Part shown: positions 49,540-56,308 of the stretch, piece after piece
Layout of the letters: each line of letters starts with the position of its first letter
How positions within the stretch are numbered: the stretch's first letter is position 1
Source: Acidobacteriota bacterium
GTDB lineage: Bacteria; Acidobacteriota; Vicinamibacteria; Vicinamibacterales; UBA2999
NCBI GenBank assembly: GCA_021731165.1
Contig: JAKFXY010000024.1
Location: 1-56,308, forward strand
Direction of reading: 5' to 3'
Length of the DNA: 56,308 nt
Position numbers and translations under genes: made by a program
The notes under the pieces: generated by a model
What the model saw: the letters and a program-made list of their open reading frames with translations, nothing else
What the model was told of the DNA's origin: nothing
The model's database searches: none

Positions 49540-50360
49540 CAGTTCGAACCCGACACACTTGATTCCGCCGGCACAGATCCCGGTTCGTCCGTGGGCGGGT
49601 CGTCCTGTCGAGGTTGAGAAATCACCGCTGGTGTCTGCACGGCCGCGGGCAGTGTCACGCGACCCATGCGGCCGAGGATGATTGACTGGCGCCGCAGCAA
49701 TCCGCGCGAGGGACGAGCGGGGTTCAGTCGGCGCGGGTTGGAGATCGCACCGGCAAGCAGTGCCGACTGCTCCGCGCTGAGCGCCGAAGCGGGAATACCG
49801 AAGTAGGTGCGTGCGGCAGCTTCCGCACCCCAGATACCGTCGCCCCACTCGATCACGTTCAGGTAGATCTCGAGGATGCGGGCTTTGGTGAGCGCCGCCT
49901 CCAGGCGCCGCGCGATGATCAGCTCGCGCAGCTTCCGGAGCGGATCGCGCGAGGGTGAGAGGTACAGGTTCTTTGCGAGCTGCTGCGTGATCGTGCTCGC
50001 CCCGCGCACGGCCCGCCCCCTCTCGAGGTTAATCTCAATCGACTGCCGGATCTGCTCCAGGTCCACTCCTTCGTGATCCCAGAACGCATCGTCTTCCGCC
50101 ACGAGCACCGCGCGCTTCAAGTTCTGCGAGATGCGGGAGTACCGAACCCACCGGTGTACGTGCCGGAGCCCGCGCCCTTCGCGCGCCGCTTCACCCTGAC
50201 GCAACTCCATGAAGGCCGTGCTCGTCGGATTCACCGTGGCGAGCGGCCGGACGTCGGGCAACGTCAGGTACACGTAGGCCAGTATCGCGAAGCCGGCGGC
50301 ACAGAGCACGGCAAGCGGCCTGGCCGCGCGCTGCACCAACTTGGGAAGGCGGATCTTCAC
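49539..50360 (-). CDS. mtgA: Monofunctional peptidoglycan glycosyltransferase
   Basis: A 273-residue membrane-anchored GT51 enzyme that polymerises lipid II. Motifs: catalytic EDDAFWDHEGVDLEQIRQSI, GASTITQQLAKNLYLS, RKLRELIIARRLEAALTKAR, ILEIYLNVIEWGDGIWG. The N-terminal anchor is at residues 14-33. A proline-rich C-terminal tail is extra. The ATG lies 6 bases after the M48 gene. Confidence 0.93.
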   Translation of the reverse strand: MKIRLPKLVQRAARPLAVLCAAGFAILAYVYLTLPDVRPLATVNPTSTAFMELRQGEAAREGRGLRHVHRWVRYSRISQNLKRAVLVAEDDAFWDHEGVDLEQIRQSIEINLERGRAVRGASTITQQLAKNLYLSPSRDPLRKLRELIIARRLEAALTKARILEIYLNVIEWGDGIWGAEAAARTYFGIPASALSAEQSALLAGAISNPRRLNPARPSRGLLRRQSIILGRMGRVTLPAAVQTPAVISQPRQDDPPTDEPGSVPAESSVSGSN

Positions 50361-50366
50361 GCCCGG

Positions 50367-51848
50367 CTACCCTCCAACGACGATCTTGATCCGGGTGCCG
50401 AGCTGCGGTGTAGAAGTGACCTCCGCGTGATTCATGATCGCGAGGCTGGCGGCTTTCACCGCTCCACCCGAGCGTTCCGCAATCGACGCCCAGGTGTCGC
50501 CCGCTCGCACGACGTACAAATCGACTCGATTAGGCCTGATGTTCTCGGCTTCTCCGGCGGTGAGCGCCTTGAAGGAACGGATTGTGGTCAGAAACGTCTG
50601 GTCCACCTGCGCAAAGGCACTCTGACCGGCAATGCCAGCCACGAGGTAAACCTGCTTGTTGTACGGAATGTGCGCCGCACGGACGGTGACGGCCCCCAAA
50701 CTTTCAACCTGCCCCTGGTAGATGCCCACGTAAGACGGAAGCCCGTTGAACGTGGCGAGATCGCCCTGCCCCATTTGAAAGCCGGCGGTCTTCATGTGGT
50801 TGAGCGCGATCTCACGGATGTCGCCGCCGCTTGGCTTCTCGACCCCCTGCAGGATCATGAAGGTGTCGGCGTTTGGCGCCTTGGCCGCAACCTGCGCGGG
50901 GCTGTTCTGCACGTCCCAAGCTGCGGGGAAATCGACGCGGAACCTGAGCACCGGGTGCTGGAAGGTCGTGCCGCGAACGATGCCCTGGTCCGGGTTGTCG
51001 CCGTACATGAGGCCGTCCACGCGCTGGAGCAATACCTCGCGGTCGCGCATCATCGCGCCGCGCCCGGCCTTGAGCGTGTCTACCTGCGGCTGAATCTCCT
51101 TCACGCGCGAGAGCGGATCCGGGTGCGTGGACAGCCAGTTCGGCACTCCCTTGGTGTCGCCCGACGCCTCGTCGAGGCGGCCGAGCGTTGAAAGCATCCC
51201 CGGCACGCCCGCCGGGTCCCAGTTCGCGCTGGTTTCGTATCGCGCCCCCAGCGAGTCGGCCTGCAGCTCGTCTTCACGTCCGTATTTGAGAAAGAGAACG
51301 CCGAGCGCGGCGGCACCAAGATCGCCAAACGGCCGCGCGGCCGGCACGAAGATGCCGAGCGCCACGAGCCCCACCTGGCCACCCACGGAGCGCGTGTACT
51401 GCTGCGCCGCGTGGCGCGCTGTGACATGGCCAATCTCGTGGCCGAGCACGCCGGCAAGCTCGGCCTCGTTGTCGAGAAACGGCAGGATGCCGCGCGTGAT
51501 GTAGATGTAGCCGCCCGGAAGCGCAAAGGCGTTGATGGCAGCCTGATCGACAACGGTGAAGTGCCACGGAAGATTCGGCCGTTCGGACAGCTTGGCCAGC
51601 GTCATCCCGATCGAGTTGACGTAGGACTGCAGCCCGGCGTCGTTATAAACGCCCATCTCCTGCCGGATCAGGGCATCCTGCTCCTGGCCGATTGATATCT
51701 CCTGCGCCTCGCTCATCAGCGAAATCTCACGGCGCCCCGTGGCGGGATTGGTGGCGCAGGCGCACAGGAGGACAACGGACAAAAGGCAAAGGGCAAAAGG
51801 CACACGATAGGAACCGGCCTGGCGCATCTTCCGTTCAGCCTCGCGCAT
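50367..51848 (-). CDS. M48 zinc metalloprotease lipoprotein with C-terminal LysM-like domain
   Basis: A 493-residue BepA/YggG-like periplasmic protease. The signal peptide has lipobox LCAC (Cys31), encoded by a 7-bp repeat. HEIGH (137-141) and the downstream E in GREDELQADSLGARY are zinc ligands. PNWLSTHPDPLSRVKEIQP is a family tail. The C terminus (YVVRAGDTWASIAERSGG) is LysM-like. The ATG at 51848 has GGAGGG before it and overlaps the aldolase gene by 14 bases. It may monitor outer membrane protein quality. Confidence 0.9.
   Translation of the reverse strand: MREAERKMRQAGSYRVPFALCLLSVVLLCACATNPATGRREISLMSEAQEISIGQEQDALIRQEMGVYNDAGLQSYVNSIGMTLAKLSERPNLPWHFTVVDQAAINAFALPGGYIYITRGILPFLDNEAELAGVLGHEIGHVTARHAAQQYTRSVGGQVGLVALGIFVPAARPFGDLGAAALGVLFLKYGREDELQADSLGARYETSANWDPAGVPGMLSTLGRLDEASGDTKGVPNWLSTHPDPLSRVKEIQPQVDTLKAGRGAMMRDREVLLQRVDGLMYGDNPDQGIVRGTTFQHPVLRFRVDFPAAWDVQNSPAQVAAKAPNADTFMILQGVEKPSGGDIREIALNHMKTAGFQMGQGDLATFNGLPSYVGIYQGQVESLGAVTVRAAHIPYNKQVYLVAGIAGQSAFAQVDQTFLTTIRSFKALTAGEAENIRPNRVDLYVVRAGDTWASIAERSGGAVKAASLAIMNHAEVTSTPQLGTRIKIVVGG
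51771..51805 (-). repeat. 7-bp tandem repeat encoding part of the M48 signal peptide
   Basis: Five heptamers (plus strand GACAACG, GACAAAA, GGCAAAG, GGCAAAA, GGCACAC) lie in the hydrophobic core of the M48 protease signal peptide (PFALCLLSVVLL). The word RGGCAAA is that of the topA array. Confidence 0.55.
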
Positions 51849-52743
51849 TGTGCATTCCCTCCAAGATCCCAAGCGCGTCGAGCTCTTCGCGAATCCTCTC
51901 GACAACAGCGGGCGAAACCGGACGCAGCGGGGGCCGCGGCGGTCCGCCAATGAATCCAATGAGATCGAGCGCCGCCTTCAATCCAGGTACTCCGAATGTT
52001 CCTCCCACCGACCTGGCGATCGGCATGAGGCGGCGCTGCAGCGCCATGGCCTCGTCGATACGACGCTCACCAACACGCGTCCGGAGATCGGTGCACAGCT
52101 TCGGGGCGATCCCCGCCAGCGCCAGGACTGCACCATCAGCCCCCGCGCACAACGCGTGCACCAGCGTCGTGCCCGAGCCGGCCAGCAGGATGAAATCATC
52201 GGGCGTACGCGCGACCAGCTCCGCGATGAGCCCGATGTCACTCCCCGACTCCTTCATGCCGACGATGTTGGGATGCGTCGCGAGGCGCTCCACCGCCTCG
52301 ACCGGGAGACTGATGCCGGTGAACATCGATACGTTATAGAGCAGCACCGGCACCGGCGAGGCATCCGCCACGTCGGTGTAATGACGCACGAATAGGTCAG
52401 CCGTCATCTGCGACTTGAAGAAGGACGGCGTCCGAACGAGCGCCGCATCGGCGCCGAGCGCGGCGGCGCGACGTGTTGCCGCGATCGTGGCCCTGGTGGA
52501 CTCGCGCCCGGTTCCGGCAATGAGGGCCTTCTCTCGTGGCACACCCTCTCGCACGATCTCAATCAACCGATCCGCTTCGTCGTCGTCGAGCTGGGCGGCC
52601 TCGCCGTTGGAGCCAAGAACGACGAGCCCGTGCAGCGGTGTCCGCATCCACCGCGCGACGTTGCCACGCATGGCCGTTTCATCGATGGCGTCGGAGGATG
52701 TAAAGGGAGTGACGATCGGGGTGAAAATACCCGCGAACCGCAT
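51835..52743 (-). CDS. DapA/HOGA-family aldolase (4-hydroxy-2-oxoglutarate aldolase-like)
   Basis: A 302-residue class I pyruvate aldolase. Schiff-base Lys164 is in IVGMKESGSD, Tyr136 in LLYNVSMFTG. VVLGSNGEAAQLDDDE and the C-terminal FGVPGLKAALDLIGFIGGPP strongly resemble animal HOGA1, which cleaves 4-hydroxy-2-oxoglutarate to pyruvate and glyoxylate in hydroxyproline breakdown. DapA proper is less likely. The ATG at 52743 follows a repeat-rich gap. It overlaps the M48 gene by 14 bases. Confidence 0.85.
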   Translation of the reverse strand: MRFAGIFTPIVTPFTSSDAIDETAMRGNVARWMRTPLHGLVVLGSNGEAAQLDDDEADRLIEIVREGVPREKALIAGTGRESTRATIAATRRAAALGADAALVRTPSFFKSQMTADLFVRHYTDVADASPVPVLLYNVSMFTGISLPVEAVERLATHPNIVGMKESGSDIGLIAELVARTPDDFILLAGSGTTLVHALCAGADGAVLALAGIAPKLCTDLRTRVGERRIDEAMALQRRLMPIARSVGGTFGVPGLKAALDLIGFIGGPPRPPLRPVSPAVVERIREELDALGILEGMHNARG

Positions 52744-52751
52744 CACCCCTC

Positions 52752-52868
52752 GACTTCGCTCGTCCGACTCCGGTCGTCCCTCGACCCTCCTCGTCCCTCG
52801 ACCCCGCTCGGGACGACCCTGAGTGTGCCGAAGGGTCGGGACGACCCTGGGCATGTCGAAGGGTCGAA
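52752..52868. repeat. Array of CGACCC/GGGTCG palindromes and GTCCCTCGACC direct repeats
   Basis: Two palindromes (52814-52838 and 52842-52866), each CGACCC..CGAAGGGTCG, follow direct repeats GTCCCTCGACC (three copies, 52780-52805 region). They fill the 128-bp gap between the permease and aldolase genes. The topA copy at 31216 has the same form. Confidence 0.65.
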
Positions 52869-52871
52869 GGG

Positions 52872-53858
52872 TCATGGCTCCAATTGTACAGGTGCGCGTC
52901 CGGCACCCTGGACAAGGAGGTTCACGGCGAGGACGACGAGAAAGATGGCGCCTGCCGGCGCCAGCATCCACGGCGACTCGCCGATGAGTGCGGCACTGGA
53001 AGCCTCCTGCAGCATCGTGCCCCACGTCGGAATCGTGTCGGGAAAGCCAAGACCTACATAGGAGAGCGTGGCCTCGGCGAGGATGAACGCCGGCAGCAGA
53101 AGCGTCGCCTGCGTCCGCAGATGACCGCCGGCCGCCGGCAGCAGGTGGCGCACGATCAGTCGCCAGGGTCCCGCTCCAATCGCGCGCCCCGCCGCCACGT
53201 AGTCGCGCTCGCGCTCGGAGGCCACGATGCCGCGAACGCCGCGCGCCACGATCGGCCATCCGACGAACGCAAATATCGCGGACAGGAGCAAGAACATCGT
53301 TTCGGCCGGGAGCACGAGCGGCATCACCGACCGAAGCGCCAACACCACGTAGGTGGCCGGCAGCACGAGCACGAAGTCCGACGTTCGTGAAATCAGATCG
53401 TCGGCGGTCCCACCCAGGTAGCCCGCGGCGGATCCGATGATTGCGCCAAGAAGCACCGCGGCCAGCGTGGCGACGACCGCGAGCGCCAACGAGGTGCGCG
53501 CCCCATAGAGCAGACGAGCGAAGATGTCGCGTCCGTACGGATCCGCGCCCAGCAGGAGTAGGGGCGGACTTTCAGGTCCGCCTGCGGCCTGGTCCGTCGA
53601 AACCAAGCGGCCGTTGGTGAACCACTGCAACCGGACAGGTTGGTTACGATCCTCCTCAAAGCGGCGTTCGAGACGGCTCACGAGGCGCAGCGAATGGAAG
53701 TGCAGCCCCGGGGCATCCGCCTCGGGCAAGTGCACTCGCGTAGGAGGCGCGTACAGAAGATCGGGAAACGTCTTGTCAGGCGGATTGGGCGCCAGCCATG
53801 GCGCTCCCGCCGACACGAGCAGCACCAGGGCAAGCAGGAGTTGGCCGGCGCGCCTCAC
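52872..53858 (-). CDS. Peptide/nickel ABC transporter permease (DppC-like)
   Basis: A 328-residue inner membrane permease with six predicted segments. LGADPYGRDIFARLLYGART is the DppC signature, GAGPWRLIVRHLLPAAGGHL the EAA loop. The long periplasmic loop after segment 1 includes an in-frame palindromic repeat (residues 92-98, GGPESPPLLLLG). GTG start overlaps the DppB-like stop by 4 bases. Confidence 0.9.
   Translation of the reverse strand: MRRAGQLLLALVLLVSAGAPWLAPNPPDKTFPDLLYAPPTRVHLPEADAPGLHFHSLRLVSRLERRFEEDRNQPVRLQWFTNGRLVSTDQAAGGPESPPLLLLGADPYGRDIFARLLYGARTSLALAVVATLAAVLLGAIIGSAAGYLGGTADDLISRTSDFVLVLPATYVVLALRSVMPLVLPAETMFLLLSAIFAFVGWPIVARGVRGIVASERERDYVAAGRAIGAGPWRLIVRHLLPAAGGHLRTQATLLLPAFILAEATLSYVGLGFPDTIPTWGTMLQEASSAALIGESPWMLAPAGAIFLVVLAVNLLVQGAGRAPVQLEP
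53558..53582. repeat. Palindromic repeat (GGACC family) inside the DppC-like gene
   Basis: GTAGG is followed by GGCGGAC-TTTCAG-GTCCGCC (7-bp arms). It is translated as part of the periplasmic loop and matches the elements at 35609 and 38999. Confidence 0.65.
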
Positions 53859-54820
53859 TGGAAGCTCCGCTCGCGCAGCCGCGGGTCCGCCGCCGCCAGC
53901 AACAGATCCGCCACGACGCTGCCGAACGCCATGAAGCACCCGCCCATCGCGGCGCAGCCGGCCACGAGGTAGATGTCCCGCGCACGCAGCGCCTCATACA
54001 TCAACCGCCCGAGGCCTGGCCAGGCCGCGATGTACTCGACGATGAAGGATCCCGAGAGCAGTGCACCGATCGCCAGCCCGTAGACAGCGCAGATCGAGCG
54101 GAGCGAGGCCCGCCACGCGTGGCGCACGACCAGTTGACGTGGCGGCACTCCCCGTGCGGCCGCCGCCAGCACGAACGGCTCGCGCACGGCCTCCGACACG
54201 GCCTGCGATTGCAGCCGCTCGAAGGTGGCGGCAAGCGGCATGGCGAGCGCCAGCGCCGGCAACGGCAAGTGTCGCGCAACGTCCAGCACCCAGGCCGACC
54301 AGCTCACGCCAACGGCGTCGACAGATGTCATCCCTCCAGGAGGTAGCCATCCCGTCCTCGCGGCGACGAAGACGAGCAGCAGCGATGTCAGAAGAGGGGG
54401 AAGAGAAAGGCAGATGAGCGACGCGCCGCGGACGAGCGCCGTGAGTGCCCCCCGGCGCGTGCCGGTGAGAATGCCCAGCGGGATGCCCACGAGCGTGGCG
54501 AGTGCAATCGCCGTGACGGCCAGCACTGCCGTGTTCGCCGCCGCGCGGCGGACGAGCCCACGAACCGGCCGGTTGTAAAGATACGACTGGCCGAAGTCGA
54601 AGCGGGCTGCACGCCAAGCCCAGAGCCCCCACTGGGCGGGAATGCTGCGATCGAGGTCGAAGCGGGCTCGCTCACGCGCGACCTCATCAGGGTGCGCGAA
54701 CGGCCCGAGCTGCTGGGTGATGTCGCCCGGAGCGAGTCGCGTCAGCAGTAGCGCCGCGGAGGACACCGCGAAGATGAAGAGAATGGCAAGCAGCAGTCGG
54801 CGCGCAACGAACAGGGGCAT
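53855..54820 (-). CDS. Peptide/nickel ABC transporter permease (DppB-like)
   Basis: A 321-residue inner membrane permease. It starts MPLFVARRLLLAILFIFAVS and carries the typical RLAPGD loop, FDFGQSYLYNRPVRGLVRRA, LSLPPLLTSLLLVFVAA and EAA loop AARGVPPRQLVVRHAWRASL. Partner of the DppC-like permease, with 4-base overlap. The ATPase genes are not in the window. Confidence 0.9.
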   Translation of the reverse strand: MPLFVARRLLLAILFIFAVSSAALLLTRLAPGDITQQLGPFAHPDEVARERARFDLDRSIPAQWGLWAWRAARFDFGQSYLYNRPVRGLVRRAAANTAVLAVTAIALATLVGIPLGILTGTRRGALTALVRGASLICLSLPPLLTSLLLVFVAARTGWLPPGGMTSVDAVGVSWSAWVLDVARHLPLPALALAMPLAATFERLQSQAVSEAVREPFVLAAAARGVPPRQLVVRHAWRASLRSICAVYGLAIGALLSGSFIVEYIAAWPGLGRLMYEALRARDIYLVAGCAAMGGCFMAFGSVVADLLLAAADPRLRERSFQ

Positions 54821-54874
54821 GAAGATGTAGTATCCGCCTTCCTTGGCCTGAGCTCCGTCGAAGGCAGCCGAACC

Positions 54875-56308
54875 TCACTGGCCACCCGGGGGCGGCCCGG
54901 TCACACTGATCATGTCGGCGTTCCACAGCGCCGGCGGACGCAGCACGGACGGCGTGATCCCGACGACGCGTGCGCTGTGCGCGTAGTAGATACGTGGCGC
55001 GGCGAAGTACAGCACGGGCAGGTTCTCGGCGAAGATCTTCTGCACGGCGTTGAACAGATCCCGTCGGGCTCGCTCGTCGAGCGTGGCCGCCTGCTCGAGC
55101 ATCAGGGTGTCCATCCGCCGTTCCCATTCCGTGGCCGGCGCCGCCTGCTGCAGATTCCATACATGAGCGGAGCCCGAGCTGAGCCAGAAGTCCGGGTTCC
55201 CCGCCGGATCGAGATCCGTGGAGAGCAGCCGGAAGTACATCGCGTCGTACTCGCACGCGAGCAGGCGCTGGATGAGCGCGCCGTTCTCGACGGGCGCCAC
55301 GTCGAAGGCGATGCCGGCGCGAGCCGCGGACTCTCGAAGGAAGGCCGTGCCGCGCTCGTAGAAGCCGATCCCGCGCTGCGTCACGATCGTGAAGCGCGCC
55401 TCCGTGCCTCTCGCATCCTCGACCACCCCGTTGCCATCGCGGTCCTCGAGTCCGATGGACTTGAGCAGCGTCTGCGCGCGCGCGAGATCGAAGGGATAAC
55501 GCGGTACATCGGGCCAGAACCAGGGACGGTTGCCCGGCGTGATCGGCCCCCAGATCGGCACGGCGGCGCTCAGAAACACGTTCTCCGCGAACATCTCGCG
55601 GTTCACCGCGTGCGAGAGGGCCTGCCGGAACTCCGGCTTCTGCACGAAGGCAAACCGTGGATCCTTCCGCTTGACCTCCGGCTTCATGCAGAACCAGAAG
55701 GCGTCGGGGTCGGTCCCTACGCCAAGCTCGGTGAGCGTAAGCGTGCCCTCCCTTTCCGCCCGCCGGGCGGCCACGTAGTCTTCCGAGCGCAGCTCGCTCT
55801 GGGTGAAGTCGAGGGTGCCGGCCTGTAGCCGCAGTAGCTCGGCATTCTGGTCCGGGACGATCTCGAGCACGACACGATCGAGATACGGCAGCGCATCGCC
55901 GTTTGGTGCCTTTCGCCAGTAGCGTGGGTTGCGATCGAGCACCACGCGCTGCCCAGGCTGATACTCGCGAATCACGAAGGGGCCTGTCCCGACAACCTCC
56001 GAGGGAGCGGTGGTGTTGTTCCAGGCGCTGCGGAAGGTGCCGGCCACGAGCGCCGGTTCCAACTTGTGCTTGGGGAGGACGATCAGGTTGTCGAGCAGAC
56101 GAAGACCAGGGCCCGATGGCCCGGGATAGGTCAACACGACCGTGTGGGCATCAGGAGCGGCAGCGCGAATCGGTTGTCCGCCCACGGTGAGATTGGCCTT
56201 GGCCACGCTCTCGGATTTCGGGTCGTACACCGCCCTCAACGAAAACAGCACATCGTCTGCCGTAAAAGGAGCGCCATCGGACCAGGTGACGCCGGCGCGC
56301 AGGTGAAG
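54875..56308 (-). CDS. ABC transporter peptide-binding protein (SBP family 5), N-terminus outside window
   Basis: A partial SBP_bac_5 protein (at least 478 residues); the frame is open at the right edge. LHLRAGVTWSDGAPFTADDV is the family signature just after the missing N-terminus. GTGPFVIREYQPGQRVVLDRN and LQAGTLDFTQSELRSEDYVA are typical. The C-terminus MISVTGPPPGGQ is normal. It precedes the two permease genes on the same strand (54-bp gap). Confidence 0.9.
   Translation of the reverse strand, partial: LHLRAGVTWSDGAPFTADDVLFSLRAVYDPKSESVAKANLTVGGQPIRAAAPDAHTVVLTYPGPSGPGLRLLDNLIVLPKHKLEPALVAGTFRSAWNNTTAPSEVVGTGPFVIREYQPGQRVVLDRNPRYWRKAPNGDALPYLDRVVLEIVPDQNAELLRLQAGTLDFTQSELRSEDYVAARRAEREGTLTLTELGVGTDPDAFWFCMKPEVKRKDPRFAFVQKPEFRQALSHAVNREMFAENVFLSAAVPIWGPITPGNRPWFWPDVPRYPFDLARAQTLLKSIGLEDRDGNGVVEDARGTEARFTIVTQRGIGFYERGTAFLRESAARAGIAFDVAPVENGALIQRLLACEYDAMYFRLLSTDLDPAGNPDFWLSSGSAHVWNLQQAAPATEWERRMDTLMLEQAATLDERARRDLFNAVQKIFAENLPVLYFAAPRIYYAHSARVVGITPSVLRPPALWNADMISVTGPPPGGQ

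Noticed and set aside
52780-52868. Repeats before the aldolase as a CRISPR array
   Set aside because: Units are short, palindromic and contiguous without unique spacers; no cas genes.

Overview
The window is about 56 kb of GC-rich, gene-dense bacterial DNA from a diderm (Gram-negative) organism: it encodes a BamA/TamA-type barrel, a TamB-like protein, LpxC, lipoproteins and a periplasmic SurA-like protein. The style of the genes (long sigma-54 regulators, ECF sigma/anti-sigma pairs, PEGA and IPT/NHL proteins, the gene order dprA-topA-trmFO-xerC) fits Acidobacteriota, probably the Vicinamibacteria branch. That placement is inference from gene content; there is no rRNA in the window. No tRNA, rRNA, CRISPR array, insertion sequence or prophage was seen. 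This is a chromosomal core region with some accessory genes.

Layout. 1-14995 (minus) is a chain of tightly packed genes: sigma-54 regulator, fibronectin-like lipoprotein, transaldolase-like aldolase, acyl-CoA carboxylase (pccB, biotin carboxylase, biotin carrier), then TamB-like, BamA-like and SurA-like envelope genes joined by 1-4 base overlaps. A divergent PEGA-domain protein behind a very good sigma-54 promoter follows. 16209-21785 (minus) holds an alpha/beta hydrolase, an amino acid permease, a lipoprotein, a secreted protein, an anti-sigma factor and an ECF sigma factor. 22061-27437 (plus) holds an HTH-receiver protein, an ABC-F ATPase that appears to start with CTG, a histidine kinase and an NtrC-type regulator. 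27440-33766 (minus) is dprA-topA-trmFO-xerC behind a good sigma-70 promoter.

34059-39011 (plus) holds a TPR protein and lipoprotein, then rplU-rpmA-obgE-nadD-rsfS-comF. 39073-40916 (minus) is lysA-tmk; a STAS protein (plus) and lpxC (minus) follow. 42706-48695 (minus) is HNH nuclease, IPT/NHL propeller, cationic amino acid permease and uvrA. An NlpC/P60 lipoprotein is on plus. 49539-56308 (minus) is a peptide ABC transporter (binding protein cut by the window edge, two permeases), a HOGA/DapA-type aldolase, an M48 metalloprotease lipoprotein and a monofunctional transglycosylase.

The most unusual signal is repetitive DNA inside genes. Degenerate 7-bp tandem repeats lie in frame in xerC, the ABC-F gene, topA and the signal peptide of the M48 protease. 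Two families of short palindromes (cores GGCGGACC/GGTCCGCC and CGACCC/GGGTCG) lie between genes and also inside trmFO, topA and a dppC-like permease, where they appear as extra peptide segments at tolerant sites.
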